Positions 29,277 to 39,615 of a DNA stretch of 64,000 bases are shown one piece after another. The DNA comes from Nocardioides luti. Lineage in GTDB: Bacteria > Actinomycetota > Actinomycetes > Propionibacteriales > Nocardioidaceae. A program made the translations under genes and the position numbers. The notes under the pieces are model-generated. The model saw only the letters and a list, made by a program, of their open reading frames with translations, searched no databases and had not been told where the DNA came from. The DNA lies in contig NZ_JACKXE010000001.1 of the NCBI RefSeq assembly GCF_014212315.1, positions 3,534,001-3,598,000 on the forward strand, read 5' to 3'. Position 1 is the first letter of the stretch; every line of letters begins with the position of its first letter.

Positions 29277-30308
29277 ATGGCGACCTGGTTCGACGAGTCC
29301 CGTCTCGACGACGAGGCGGCGCTCGCTGCCGCCGACCGCGTCCTGCGTCCGCTGGCCGAGGCCGGCGCGCGGGTCCGCCGCGAGTCGATCGACGCCTCCG
29401 CGGCGGCCGCGGAGGCGGTGGCCCGCAGCCAGGACGAGCCGCGGCCGCGGGCGGTCATCGCCGCCGGCCCCGACTCGCGGCTGCTGCGCGCCGTGCTCGA
29501 GCCGTGGTGCCCGGTCCCGTTCGTGGCCTGGCCCGGGCCCGCGCTGCCCGGCTGGGCGGGGAGCCTCGACCTGGTCGTGGTGCTCGCCCCCGACGGCGCC
29601 GACACCGGCACGGCGTCCGCCGTCGCCGAGGCCGTACGCCGGGGCTGCCAGGTCGTCGTGGCCTGCCCGCCGACCTCGCTGGTGGCCGACCACGCCGCCG
29701 GCCGCTACTCGACCGTGCTGCCGACGGTCACCCGGGACCAGCTCGCCACCGCGGTCGTGATGCTCGAGTACCTCGACCGCGTCTCGCTCGGCCCCCGCGC
29801 CGACGCCGACCAGGTCGCCGAGGCGCTCGACGCGGTCGCGATCGCCTGCTCGCCGCACCGCGACCTCGCGGTGAACCCCGCCAAGATGCTCGCGATCGCC
29901 CTCGCGGACAGCAACCCGCTCGTCTGGGGAGGCTCGGTCCTCGCCGCCCGCGCGGCGCGCCGCGTCGCGGAGTCGATCCGCCGCGCCAGTGGCCGCACCG
30001 CCCTGGCCGGCGACGCCGAGCACCTGCTCCCCGTGGTCGAGGCGGCCCGGCTGCGCAACGTCTTCGACGACCCGTTCGCGGACGAGGGCGCCGACCTGCG
30101 CCCGATGCTCGTGGTGCTCGACGACGGTGCCGACGACGCGGTCGTGCGCGAGCAGCGCGGCCGCCTGCTGGCCAGCGCCGCGGAGCGCGGCGTCCGGGTC
30201 GAGACCGTGACGACGGACGCGCCGACCGAGGTGGCGCGCTACGCGTCGCTGCTGCTCAGCGGCACCTACGCCGCCGAGTACCTCCGTCTCGGCCTCGTCG
30301 AGGACTGA
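29277..30308 (+). CDS. SIS domain phosphosugar isomerase-like protein
   Basis: 343 aa. It resembles the actinobacterial Rv3256c family: N-terminal MATWFDESRLDDEAALAAAD, a SIS-like core with IAAGPDSRLLRAVL and DLVVVLAPDGADTGTASAVAEAVRRGCQVVVACP, and a C-terminal second SIS-like lobe ending YASLLLSGTYAAEYLRLGLVED. In this position mycobacteria and streptomycetes encode a mannose-6-phosphate isomerase-related protein (next to manA). It may be an isomerase or a sugar-phosphate-binding regulator; catalytic residues cannot be assigned with certainty. It follows manB and the Trm112-like gene in one unit. A GC-rich hairpin (about 30317-30335) follows its stop. Confidence 0.78.
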   Translation: MATWFDESRLDDEAALAAADRVLRPLAEAGARVRRESIDASAAAAEAVARSQDEPRPRAVIAAGPDSRLLRAVLEPWCPVPFVAWPGPALPGWAGSLDLVVVLAPDGADTGTASAVAEAVRRGCQVVVACPPTSLVADHAAGRYSTVLPTVTRDQLATAVVMLEYLDRVSLGPRADADQVAEALDAVAIACSPHRDLAVNPAKMLAIALADSNPLVWGGSVLAARAARRVAESIRRASGRTALAGDAEHLLPVVEAARLRNVFDDPFADEGADLRPMLVVLDDGADDAVVREQRGRLLASAAERGVRVETVTTDAPTEVARYASLLLSGTYAAEYLRLGLVED

Positions 30309-30361
30309 CCGCGCCGCGCGGGTGCCACGCCCGCGGCTGGGAGCGGTGGGGGTCCCGCCGC

Positions 30362-30367
30362 TAGATT
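30362..30367 (+). promoter_or_regulatory. -10 element of the acyltransferase gene (leaderless)
   Basis: TAGATT ends 7 nt before the ATG at 30375. Confidence 0.55.
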
Positions 30368-30374
30368 TCTCGCC

Positions 30375-31577
30375 ATGCCGAGCACGACGCCCGTGACGCC
30401 GCCGGCGTCCGCGACGCCCCCCACCCGCCGCCGCGACCCGTGGTTCGACAACGCCAAGATGGCGCTGGTCACCCTCGTCGTCGTCGGCCACTCCTGGACG
30501 CTGCTGCCGCACAATGCGGTCAACGACCAGCTCTACGACTTCCTCTACGCCTGGCACGTGCCGGCGTTCGTCTTCGTCACCGGCTATCTCTCGCGCTCGT
30601 TCACCTACACCCGGGCCCGGATGTGGCAGCTGTTCTGCACGGTCGTCGTCCCCTACGTCCTCTTCGAGACGGCGCTCTCGCTCTTCCGGATCTACGTCGG
30701 CGGCGAGCAGCTGGCCGACGTGTTCGCGGACCCGCACTGGCCGATGTGGTACCTCTCCGCGCTGTTCTTCTGGCGCCTGCTCACCCCGCCGTTCAAGGCG
30801 CTGCCCCACGGCCTGGTGGTGGCCGTCGCCGTCAGCCTGCTGGCCGGGATGTACGCGGGCGACACCCTCGACATGGCCCGGGTGCTCGGTCTGCTGCCGT
30901 TCTTCGTGATGGGCCTCAAGGCGACGCCGGAGCGGCTCGAGCTGCTCCGCACCCCGCGGGCCCGGCGCGCGGCCGTCGCCGTGCTCGCGGTGATCTTCGT
31001 GCTGTCCTTCTGGATCGACAGCTGGGCCAGCACGGAGTGGCTGTACTACCGCTCGCAGTACGGCGACCTCGAGACCAGCGACCTGCACGCGATGCTGATC
31101 CGGGCAGGCCTGCTGGTGACCGGGACGCTCGGGGCCTGGGCGTTCCTCGCGCTGGTGCCGCGCGTCCACGGCTGGTTCACGAGGATGGGCGCCTGGACCC
31201 TGGTGGTCTACCTCTTCCACGGGTTCGTCGTGAAGTCCGCGCTCTACCTCGGCTACGGCGACTGGGCGGCCGGCCACGCGGCGGTCTCGCTGGTGCTGAC
31301 CACGGTGCTGGCGGTCCTGGTGGCGCTCGGGCTGGCCTGGGCGCCGGTCGCGACCCGGCTGACGCACGTGGTGGACCCGCTCGGCTACGCCCAGCACCAC
31401 CTCCGCGAGGCGGTCGCGCTCACGGTCGTCACCGCCGACGCCGAGGAGCACGCCGACGTCCTGGTCGAGGCGCTGGAGGAGGGGATCGCGGACGGCGAGC
31501 AGACCTCGCCCCCGGTGACCCCGCCGTACGGGACGCCCGTGCAGGTCGACCCGCCGGCCGACGGGACGACCCGCTAG
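30375..31577 (+). CDS. membrane acyltransferase (acyltransferase-3 family)
   Basis: 400 aa with about ten membrane helices. The family start RRRDPWFDNAKMALVTLVVVGHSW carries the catalytic-type histidine of acyltransferase-3 enzymes, and the next loop AWHVPAFVFVTGYLSRSF is also conserved. Members transfer acetyl or other acyl groups to sugars of surface polymers, here most like fucose 4-O-acetylase-type proteins. The C-terminus after the last helix is a soluble 60-residue tail rich in Glu and Pro. It is transcribed alone, ahead of the CDF gene, whose -10 hexamer begins with its stop codon. Confidence 0.82.
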   Translation: MPSTTPVTPPASATPPTRRRDPWFDNAKMALVTLVVVGHSWTLLPHNAVNDQLYDFLYAWHVPAFVFVTGYLSRSFTYTRARMWQLFCTVVVPYVLFETALSLFRIYVGGEQLADVFADPHWPMWYLSALFFWRLLTPPFKALPHGLVVAVAVSLLAGMYAGDTLDMARVLGLLPFFVMGLKATPERLELLRTPRARRAAVAVLAVIFVLSFWIDSWASTEWLYYRSQYGDLETSDLHAMLIRAGLLVTGTLGAWAFLALVPRVHGWFTRMGAWTLVVYLFHGFVVKSALYLGYGDWAAGHAAVSLVLTTVLAVLVALGLAWAPVATRLTHVVDPLGYAQHHLREAVALTVVTADAEEHADVLVEALEEGIADGEQTSPPVTPPYGTPVQVDPPADGTTR

Positions 31578-31580
31578 CCT
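31575..31580 (+). promoter_or_regulatory. -10 element of the CDF gene; overlaps the previous stop codon
   Basis: TAGCCT ends 7 nt before the ATG at 31588. Its first three bases are the stop codon of the acyltransferase gene. Confidence 0.5.
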
Positions 31581-31587
31581 TCCGCGC

Positions 31588-32580
31588 ATGAGCGCCGAAG
31601 GTGGGACCAAGGCCGTCGTGGCCGCGCTGCTGGCCAACGCCGGCATCGCGCTGACCAAGTTCCTCGCGTTCTTCCTGACCGGGGTGAGCTCCATGCTCGC
31701 GGAGGCGATCCACTCGGTCGCCGACGCCGGCAACCAGGGGCTGCTGCTCCTGGGCGGGAAGAAGGCGCAGAAGGACGCGACCGACGAGCACCCCTTCGGC
31801 TACGGCCGCGAGCGGTACGTCTACAGCTTCATCGTGTCGATCGTGCTGTTCAGCGTCGGTGGGCTCTTCGCGCTCTACGAGGCGTACCACAAGTACCACG
31901 AGATCCACGCCGCCCACGGGCACCCGGAGGACTCGATCCTGGACAGCCGCTGGTGGTGGGTGCCGCCGGTCGTGCTGCTCGTCGCCATCGTGATGGAGGG
32001 GCTGTCCTTCCGCACCGCGATCCGCGAGACCAACAAGATCAAGGGCTCCGCGAGCTTCCCGCAGTTCATCCGGCGGGCCAAGCAGCCCGAGCTCCCGGTG
32101 ATCCTGCTGGAGGACCTCGCCGCCCTCATCGGCCTGGTGTTCGCGTTCGTCGCGGTCGGCCTCGCGCTGATCACCGAGAACCTCTACTGGGACGTCGCCG
32201 GCACCGCCCTGATCGGGGTGCTGCTGGTCTGCGTCGCCGTCGTGCTCGGCATCGAGACCAAGAGCCTGCTGCTGGGCGAGTCGGCCAGCGTCCCGGCCCA
32301 GCGTGCCATCGTCGCGGCCCTCGAGGGCACCGAGGGCGTGGAGCGCGTGATCCACCTCAAGACCATGCACCTCGGTCCCGAGGAGCTCCTGGTCGCGGCC
32401 AAGATCGGGGTCGCCCGCGGGGCCACCGCCGAGCAGGTCGCGGAGCTGATCGACAGTGCCGAGCGGCACGTCCGGGCGGCCGAGGCGACGGCCCAGGTGA
32501 TCTACCTCGAGCCCGACATCTACCGCGCGGACCACGTGCCGGACGAGCGGCCCGCACCCCCGGCTCCCGCCGGTCACTGA
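31588..32580 (+). CDS. cation diffusion facilitator family transporter
   Basis: 330 aa. Helix 2 holds the metal site [17 protein letters not shown], typical of Zn/Fe/Mn CDF proteins (an H-x3-D site). About six helices are visible, and helix 5 carries the matching [19 protein letters not shown]. The cytoplasmic C-terminal domain ends with [24 protein letters not shown] proteins export divalent metal by proton antiport. The N-terminus [23 protein letters not shown] is close to actinobacterial members. Which metal it moves cannot be read from sequence. The next gene, ahcY, has its own promoter. Confidence 0.9.
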   Translation: MSAEGGTKAVVAALLANAGIALTKFLAFFLTGVSSMLAEAIHSVADAGNQGLLLLGGKKAQKDATDEHPFGYGRERYVYSFIVSIVLFSVGGLFALYEAYHKYHEIHAAHGHPEDSILDSRWWWVPPVVLLVAIVMEGLSFRTAIRETNKIKGSASFPQFIRRAKQPELPVILLEDLAALIGLVFAFVAVGLALITENLYWDVAGTALIGVLLVCVAVVLGIETKSLLLGESASVPAQRAIVAALEGTEGVERVIHLKTMHLGPEELLVAAKIGVARGATAEQVAELIDSAERHVRAAEATAQVIYLEPDIYRADHVPDERPAPPAPAGH

Positions 32581-32664
32581 CGCGGTCACCGACCCGGTCG
32601 CCGGGGGTCCCGGCGTCGCGCCGGAGGGTGCGTCGAGGATTCTTCGATCTGCTGGAGCGCGTTC

Positions 32665-32670
32665 TAATCT
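32665..32670 (+). promoter_or_regulatory. -10 element of ahcY
   Basis: TAATCT would give a transcript start near 32677 and a leader of about 38 nt that contains AGGGGG just before the ATG at 32715. No conserved SAH-riboswitch sequence is evident in the short leader. Confidence 0.5.
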
Positions 32671-32714
32671 CGTGTGCACAAGCCATGAGCAGAGCCGACA
32701 GCAGGGGGCATTCG

Positions 32715-34145
<1,431 letters not shown>

Positions 34146-34166
34146 GTCACCCCTGCGCAGCGGCTG

Positions 34167-34206
34167 CGGGCCCCGGCGACACCACGTGTGTCGGCGGGGC
34201 CCGTTT
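34167..34206 (+). terminator. Rho-independent terminator of ahcY
   Basis: CGGGCCCCG (34167-34175) pairs with CGGGGCCCG (34195-34203), extended by CGACAC/GTGTCG across one mismatch to a stem of 15 pairs with a 5-nt loop, followed by TTT. Confidence 0.8.
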
Positions 34207-34274
34207 CCCGTTCCGTCGGGGTGTCGGACGGGTCCACGGGGTGCCGTCCCCGTGCGACTGGCAAGATTGAGCGC

Positions 34275-34985
34275 ATGAGCAACACCGCACCACCGGCTGA
34301 CGGCGCCTGGAAGGGCCGCATCCTCGTCGTCGACGACGACGCCTCGCTCGCGGAGATGCTCACGATCGTGCTCCGCCAGGAGGGCTTCGACAGCCGCATG
34401 TGCGGCCGGGGCGACCTCGCGATGGCCGAGTTCCACGACTACCGGCCCGACCTGGTGCTCCTCGACCTGATGCTGCCCGGCAAGGACGGCATCGACGTCT
34501 GCAAGGAGATCCGCGCCGAGTCCGGCGTGCCGATCGTGATGCTGACCGCCAAGGGCGACACCGTCGACGTCGTCGTCGGGCTCGAGTCCGGCGCCGACGA
34601 CTACGTCGTGAAGCCGTTCAAGCCCAAGGAGCTCGTGGCCCGGATCCGGGCCCGGGTCCGCAGCTACGACCCGCCCGCGCAGGAGTCGCTGACCATCGGC
34701 GACCTCGGCATCGACGTTGCCGGGCACTCCGTCACGCGCGACGGCGCGCCGATCAGCCTGACCCCCCTCGAGTTCGACCTGCTGGTCTGCCTGGCGCGCA
34801 AGCCCTGGCAGGTCTTCACCCGCGAGGTGCTTCTCGAGCAGGTCTGGGGCTACCGGCACGCCGCCGACACCCGGCTGGTGAACGTCCACGTCCAGCGGCT
34901 GCGCTCCAAGGTGGAGCACGACCCCGAGAACCCCGAGATCGTCGTGACGGTCCGGGGCGTGGGATACAAAGCCGGAACGCTCTAG
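34275..34985 (+). CDS. mtrA: MtrA response regulator
   Basis: 236 aa. The receiver domain has the acidic pair D20-D21, the phosphoacceptor D64 in LVLLDLMLPGKDG and the conserved Lys in VVKPFKPKELVARIRARVRS; the C-terminal OmpR-type winged helix includes LTPLEFDLLVCLARKPWQVFTREVLLEQVWGY. MtrA controls cell-wall hydrolase, division and development genes in actinobacteria. It is followed by mtrB (12 nt) and lpqB (overlap), the invariant actinobacterial order. The ATG at 34275 is chosen from the clean receiver start and a weak -10-like AAGATT just upstream, suggesting a leaderless mRNA. Confidence 0.97.
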   Translation: MSNTAPPADGAWKGRILVVDDDASLAEMLTIVLRQEGFDSRMCGRGDLAMAEFHDYRPDLVLLDLMLPGKDGIDVCKEIRAESGVPIVMLTAKGDTVDVVVGLESGADDYVVKPFKPKELVARIRARVRSYDPPAQESLTIGDLGIDVAGHSVTRDGAPISLTPLEFDLLVCLARKPWQVFTREVLLEQVWGYRHAADTRLVNVHVQRLRSKVEHDPENPEIVVTVRGVGYKAGTL

Positions 34986-34997
34986 GGACGGGCTCCG

Positions 34998-36605
34998 TTG
35001 GCCTCGCGCAGTCTCCCGGACGCCGTACGCCGTGGCCTCACCTTCTGGCGACGGTCGATCCAGGCGCGGGTCGTGGCGAGCACCGTCGTGCTGTCGGCCG
35101 CGGTCGTCAGCGTCGTCGGCTGGTTCCTGCTGCAGCAGACCCGCGAGGGCCTCCTCGACCACCGCGTCGACGCGGTCGTGGCGGAGGCCAACAACGAGAC
35201 GATGGAGGCGCGGCGACGGCTGGTCGCGGCGCCCGGCATCGACCTCGACTACTCCTCGCAGCAGCTCGACCTGGTCGAGCCGATCATCCAGCGCGGCCAG
35301 ACCCGCGGCTTCAGCGTGGTGCTGGCCGGTCCCGTCGGAGACAGCGGCGCCCGGATCGCCGACGGGGGCGCGAAGTACACCTCGGGACTCGACACCTCCA
35401 GCGTCCCGGTGGCGCTCGAGCGACGCTTCGACGAGGCGGCGCCCACCGCCTGGACCTACACCCGGATCCGTTCGGTCGACCAGTCGACCGGCGCCGAGGA
35501 GGACCGCCCCGGGATCGTCGTCGGCTCGCAGGTCCGGCTCCCGTCGGACGGCCAGACGTACACCCTCTACTACCTCTTCCCGCTCGACGACGAGCGCGAG
35601 ACGCTCGCGCTGGTCACCCGCGCCCTGCTCACCGCCGGCGTCCTGCTGCTGGTCCTCGTCGCCGGGCTCACCTGGCTGGTGACCCGCCAGGTCGTGACCC
35701 CGATCCGGCTGGCGCGGCGGGTCGCCGAGCGGCTGGCCGCCGGGCAGCTGCAGGAGCGGCTCAAGGTCTCCGGCGACGACGACCTGGCGCGGCTGGCCAC
35801 GTCGTTCAACCAGATGGCGAGCAGCCTGCAGCGCCAGATCCGGCAGCTCGAGGAGCTCAGCCGGGTGCAGCGGCGCTTCGTCTCCGACGTCTCCCACGAG
35901 CTGCGCACCCCGCTGACGACCGTGCGGATGGCCGGCGACGTGCTGCACGACGCGCGCCGGGCCTTCGACCCCGCGACCGCGCGCGCCGCCGAGCTGCTGC
36001 AGGTCGAGCTGGACCGCTTCGAGACGCTGCTCGCCGACCTGCTCGAGATCAGCCGCTTCGACGCCGGGGCCGCGGTGCTCGAGACCGACGACGTCAACCT
36101 CGTGGACGTGGCCCACCGCATCGTCGACGCCACCCGGGCCCTGGCCGCCCAGCGCGACGTGCGCGTCCTCGTCGACGCCCCGGACCACCCCTGCCTGTGC
36201 GAGGCCGACGTACGCCGGGTCGAGCGCATCCTGCGAAACCTGGTCACCAACGCCATCGACCACGCGGAGGGCGACGACGTCGTGATCCGCGTCGCCGGCG
36301 ACACCCACGCGGCCGCCATCGCGGTCCGCGACCACGGTGTCGGGCTCGCGGCGGGGGAGTCCTCGATGGTGTTCAACCGCTTCTGGCGGGCCGACCCGGC
36401 GCGCGCCCGCACCAGCGGCGGCACGGGGCTCGGTCTCTCGATCGCCCTCGAGGACACGCACCTGCACGGGGGCTGGCTGCAGGCGTGGGGCCGGCCGGGC
36501 GAGGGGGCGCAGTTCCGCCTGACCCTGCCCCGCCGCGCAGGCGGCGCGCTGCGCCAGAGCCCGCTGCCCCTGGTGCCGGCCGACGCCCCGGAGACCGTCG
36601 CATGA
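34998..36605 (+). CDS. mtrB: MtrB sensor histidine kinase
   Basis: 535 aa. A first membrane helix (VVASTVVLSAAVVSVVGWFLL) is followed by a 150-residue extracellular sensor region, a second helix (LTAGVLLLVLVAGLTWLV), a HAMP linker, and the kinase core with H300 in SDVSHELRTPLTTVRM, the N-box NLVTNAIDHAEGD, DHGVGLAAGE and GGTGLGLSIALEDTH. It phosphorylates MtrA. The start appears to be a TTG preceded by AGGGACGGG. Its end overlaps the lpqB start by 4 nt (ATGA), coupling translation with the lipoprotein that modulates MtrB. Confidence 0.95.
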   Translation: MASRSLPDAVRRGLTFWRRSIQARVVASTVVLSAAVVSVVGWFLLQQTREGLLDHRVDAVVAEANNETMEARRRLVAAPGIDLDYSSQQLDLVEPIIQRGQTRGFSVVLAGPVGDSGARIADGGAKYTSGLDTSSVPVALERRFDEAAPTAWTYTRIRSVDQSTGAEEDRPGIVVGSQVRLPSDGQTYTLYYLFPLDDERETLALVTRALLTAGVLLLVLVAGLTWLVTRQVVTPIRLARRVAERLAAGQLQERLKVSGDDDLARLATSFNQMASSLQRQIRQLEELSRVQRRFVSDVSHELRTPLTTVRMAGDVLHDARRAFDPATARAAELLQVELDRFETLLADLLEISRFDAGAAVLETDDVNLVDVAHRIVDATRALAAQRDVRVLVDAPDHPCLCEADVRRVERILRNLVTNAIDHAEGDDVVIRVAGDTHAAAIAVRDHGVGLAAGESSMVFNRFWRADPARARTSGGTGLGLSIALEDTHLHGGWLQAWGRPGEGAQFRLTLPRRAGGALRQSPLPLVPADAPETVA

Positions 36606-38356
36606 GCCGCCGTCTCCTCGTGGCCGCGATGGTGTGCCTCGGCCTGCTGCTGCCCGCCGGCTGCGTGCGGATGCCCGACTCGGGGCCGATCGTGCAGACC
36701 GGCTCGGGTGGCTCGCTGGCGCAGGAGCGGCCCTTCGACATCGAGCCGAAGCCGCCCCAGCCCGGGGACTCTCCGGCCGCAGTGGTCAAGGGCTTCCTCG
36801 ACGCGATGACCGCCTCGCCGATCGACGCGACCGTGGCCCGCCAGTTCCTCACCGGTGACGCCGCCGCGGCCTGGACCCCCGAGCTGGAGACGATCACCTA
36901 CGCCGACGCCTCCAACCCGCGCGGGAGCGACCCGCGCGTCTCGGTCACGCTCAGCGGCGCCGACCGGCTGGACTCCCGCGGCACCTGGCTCGGCCCGCTG
37001 CCGCGCGACCAGCGGGTCCTGCAGTTCCCCGTCGCCCGCGACGACAACGGCGAGTGGCGCCTCACCGAGGTGCCGAACGCATTGATCGTCCCGGAGACCT
37101 GGTTCGAGCTGCGCTTCCGCCAGGTCTCGCTCTACTTCTTCGACCCGACCGCCGAGATCCTGGTCCCGGAGCCGGTGTTCGTCCCGCGCGGCGACCAGCT
37201 CGCCTCGACGCTGACCGCCGCGCTGCTGCGCGGACCGCGCCCCGAGCTCACCCAGGCGTCGCGCACGTTCATCCCGCCCGGCCTCAAGCTCGACCTCTCC
37301 GCACCGGTCTCGGCGGACGGCGTCGCGGACATCTCGCTGACGGGGGACGCCGGCCAGCTGACCCCGCAGACGACCGAGCTGATCCTGGCGCAGTTCGCCT
37401 GGACCCTGCGGCAGGAGCCGACGATCCGCAGCCTGCGGGTCTCGATCGGGGACCAGCAGCTGCAGCTGCCCGGCGCGGTCAGCACGATCTCGGTCAACGA
37501 GGGCTCGCAGTACGACCCCGTCGGCTTCCAGGCGAGCCCGCTGCTCTACGGGCTGCAGGGCGGCCTCCTGGTGGCCGGCGCCCGCTCGGCGTTCGAGCCC
37601 GTCGACGGACCGTTCGGCGACACGGCGTACGGCGTCTCCCGCGTGCGGGTCAGCGTGACCGGCGCCGAGGTGGCCGGGATCTCGGGGGGCGGCCGGTCCG
37701 TGCTCCGCGGCCCGGTGCGCGGCGGCTCCGCCGACGTGCGCGAGGTGGTCAGCGACGCGACCGACCTGCTGCCGCCGGCCTGGGACCTCGGCGACCGGCT
37801 CTGGCTGCTCGACCGGACCAAGAGCGGGGCCCGGATCCTCACCGTGACCGGCGACGGCGACCCGCAGCCGTTGCGCGTCCAGGGGATCAGCGGGCGCGAC
37901 GTCCGCAGCTTCCTCGTCTCGCGCGACGGGTCCCGACTCGTCGCGGCGGTCCGCCCGGCGGGCGGTGGCGGCGACCAGATCCTGGTCAGCCGGATCGTGC
38001 GCGACGACCGCGGGCGGGTGCGCTCCGCGACGGCCGCCCAGCGGATCGGGACCGAGGTGGGGGAGCGGCTCAACATCCGCGACCTCGCGTGGTCCTCGCC
38101 GACCTCGGTGGCGGTCCTCGACACCATCAACGACGCGCTCGCGCAGGTGCGCACGGTCTCGGTCGACGGCTCGCCGCCCGGGATCGACAGCCTGTCGACC
38201 ACGCTGCGCGGCCGGATCCTCGGGCTGGTCGGCTCGCCGGTCCCGGGCGAGAGCCTGTACGCCGTCGCGCGGACGAACCTGGTCGACCTGTCCAGCGCGG
38301 ACCGCGGTGACGTGGCGCTCGACTCGGGCGTGACGTCCCTGGGCTACGTCGGCTGA
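36602..38356 (+). CDS. lpqB: lipoprotein LpqB (GerMN and beta-propeller)
   Basis: 584 aa. The signal peptide ends in a lipobox (LLLPAGC, Cys at about residue 21), so the mature protein is lipid-anchored outside the membrane. A GerMN/sporulation-type domain spans about 200-330 (LASTLTAALLRGPRPEL, TTELILAQFAWTLRQ), followed by a beta-propeller-like C-terminal domain. LpqB binds the MtrB sensor region and modulates MtrA phosphorylation in mycobacteria and streptomycetes. It overlaps mtrB and precedes comF by 75 nt. The start is fixed by the lipobox position. Confidence 0.94.
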   Translation: MSRRLLVAAMVCLGLLLPAGCVRMPDSGPIVQTGSGGSLAQERPFDIEPKPPQPGDSPAAVVKGFLDAMTASPIDATVARQFLTGDAAAAWTPELETITYADASNPRGSDPRVSVTLSGADRLDSRGTWLGPLPRDQRVLQFPVARDDNGEWRLTEVPNALIVPETWFELRFRQVSLYFFDPTAEILVPEPVFVPRGDQLASTLTAALLRGPRPELTQASRTFIPPGLKLDLSAPVSADGVADISLTGDAGQLTPQTTELILAQFAWTLRQEPTIRSLRVSIGDQQLQLPGAVSTISVNEGSQYDPVGFQASPLLYGLQGGLLVAGARSAFEPVDGPFGDTAYGVSRVRVSVTGAEVAGISGGGRSVLRGPVRGGSADVREVVSDATDLLPPAWDLGDRLWLLDRTKSGARILTVTGDGDPQPLRVQGISGRDVRSFLVSRDGSRLVAAVRPAGGGGDQILVSRIVRDDRGRVRSATAAQRIGTEVGERLNIRDLAWSSPTSVAVLDTINDALAQVRTVSVDGSPPGIDSLSTTLRGRILGLVGSPVPGESLYAVARTNLVDLSSADRGDVALDSGVTSLGYVG

Positions 38357-38431
38357 CGGCGGCGGGCACGGTCCTCCACAGGGCGCCCGGCGCCGCTTGA
38401 GCCCGGGTCGCGGGTCTGGTCGTCTCGCAGG

Positions 38432-39190
38432 GTGCCCGACGAGCTGCGCGACGCCGCGACCGACCTCCTGCTCGGTGGTCGCTGCGTGGGCTGCGCCGGC
38501 CCGGGACGGGTGCTCTGCCGGAGCTGCCGCGCGGGGCTGCCACGCGGCGCCGGGCTGGTGTGGCCGACCCCGGTGCCGGCCGGGCTGGCCCCGCCGTACG
38601 CGCCCGCGGCGTACGACGGCGTGGTGCGCGCGATGGTGATCGCCCACAAGGAGCACGCCGTCCTGGGGCTGCGGGACCCGCTGGCCGAGCTCCTCGCCGA
38701 TGCCGTGCACGCCGCCGACGTGAGCGGCCCGGTCGTGCTGGTGCCGGTGCCGTCGCGCCCCGCGAGCGTGCGCGCCCGCGGGCACGACCACACGCACGCG
38801 CTCGCGAGCGCCGCCGCCCGCCTGCTGCGCGCCGGCGGACACGACGTGGTGGCGCTGCGGATGCTGCACCCCCGGCCCGGCGTCGTGGACCAGGCCGGCC
38901 TGGACGCCGCGCAGCGGGCCGCCAACCTCGCGGGGTCGATGGCGTGCCCGTCGAGCCGGGTGCGGCGGCTGGCGCGGGTCCGTCCGCGGGCCCGGCTGGT
39001 CGTCTGCGACGACGTGCTCACGACCGGGGCGACGGCCCGCGAGGCCCAGCGCGCCCTGGAGGCGGTGGGCCTGCCGGTGGCGGCCGTCGCGACCGTGGCG
39101 GCGACCCGGCGGCGGCGTCCGGGCGGGGCGACGGACCTCCACAGCGAATCTTCAGGCGAACGGGTTTCGCCCAGCCCCTCCACCCTCTAA
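38432..39190 (+). CDS. ComF family phosphoribosyltransferase-like protein
   Basis: 252 aa. An N-terminal zinc-finger-like region (CVGCAGPGRVLCRSCRAGLPRG, about residues 17-38) precedes a type I phosphoribosyltransferase domain with VLVPVPSRPASVRARGHDHT, the conserved ComF segment, and the PRPP loop LVVCDDVLTTGATAREA. ComF proteins are linked to DNA uptake or helicase partners in other bacteria; in actinobacteria the gene regularly sits between lpqB and hpf, with unknown role. Its last codons overlap the promoter of the downstream hpf leader. Confidence 0.88.
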   Translation: MPDELRDAATDLLLGGRCVGCAGPGRVLCRSCRAGLPRGAGLVWPTPVPAGLAPPYAPAAYDGVVRAMVIAHKEHAVLGLRDPLAELLADAVHAADVSGPVVLVPVPSRPASVRARGHDHTHALASAAARLLRAGGHDVVALRMLHPRPGVVDQAGLDAAQRAANLAGSMACPSSRVRRLARVRPRARLVVCDDVLTTGATAREAQRALEAVGLPVAAVATVAATRRRRPGGATDLHSESSGERVSPSPSTL

Positions 39191-39193
39191 CGT
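39188..39193 (+). promoter_or_regulatory. -10 element of the hpf leader RNA
   Basis: TAACGT overlaps the end of comF (stop 39188-39190). It would start transcription near 39200, giving a leader of about 415 nt before hpf. Confidence 0.55.
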
Positions 39194-39199
39194 CTCTGT

Positions 39200-39603
39200 A
39201 TGGAGTCCGTCCGGGTCCGTGGTTGCGCCGCTCAGGCGCCCAGCGCAAGCCGGGCGCGCGAGCGGCAAGCCGATGCCAGTCGCAGGCGAAACGGTCCACG
39301 TAAGGCTGTCCGGGGACCTGTCCCCGGTCCCAGCCGATCACGGTGCGGCTTAGTCGTAAGTCCTGCCTCGGCCCCGTCGTCAGATGCGACGGTGCGTCGG
39401 GAGAAGGGCAGTAGTGGCACCAAGCTGCGAACCCCTCCGCAGGCGATTGTGGGGTCGAAGACCAGGTCGGCCGGGCGGACTCCAGCCTCTCCGAGCTGCG
39501 CCGGTGCTGCGGGTCGCCCATGACCCGTGCACCGTCGTGCCCTGTGGAGGGCGAGCTCGGGGGCTGAACACCAGAGAAGCAACTGGCGAAACCAACTGTT
39601 CTA
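39200..39603 (+). ncRNA. candidate raiA-type structured RNA / long leader of hpf
   Basis: A gene-free stretch of about 400 nt lies between a promoter at 39188 and the ribosome binding site of hpf. It has low third-position GC bias in every frame and several strong helices, for example CCGGGGAC/GTCCCCGG (39310-39327) nested inside GGCT/AGCC, and CGTCG/CGACG near 39376-39391. The raiA RNA motif described upstream of raiA/hpf genes in Actinobacteria and Firmicutes fits by position and size. The identity is inferred from context; covariance-model comparison was not possible here. An ATG at 39200 opens a 107-codon frame without normal codon bias. Confidence 0.5.
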
Positions 39604-39615
39604 CGGGAGGTTCAC

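Noticed and set aside
32581-32714. SAH riboswitch upstream of ahcY
   Set aside because: The predicted leader is only about 38 nt and no SAH-riboswitch consensus is visible.
39200-39523. 107-codon open frame starting at the predicted transcription start of the hpf leader
   Set aside because: No normal GC3 bias, no domain, and composition interrupted by helices; treated as a structured RNA instead. A leaderless small protein remains a weak possibility.
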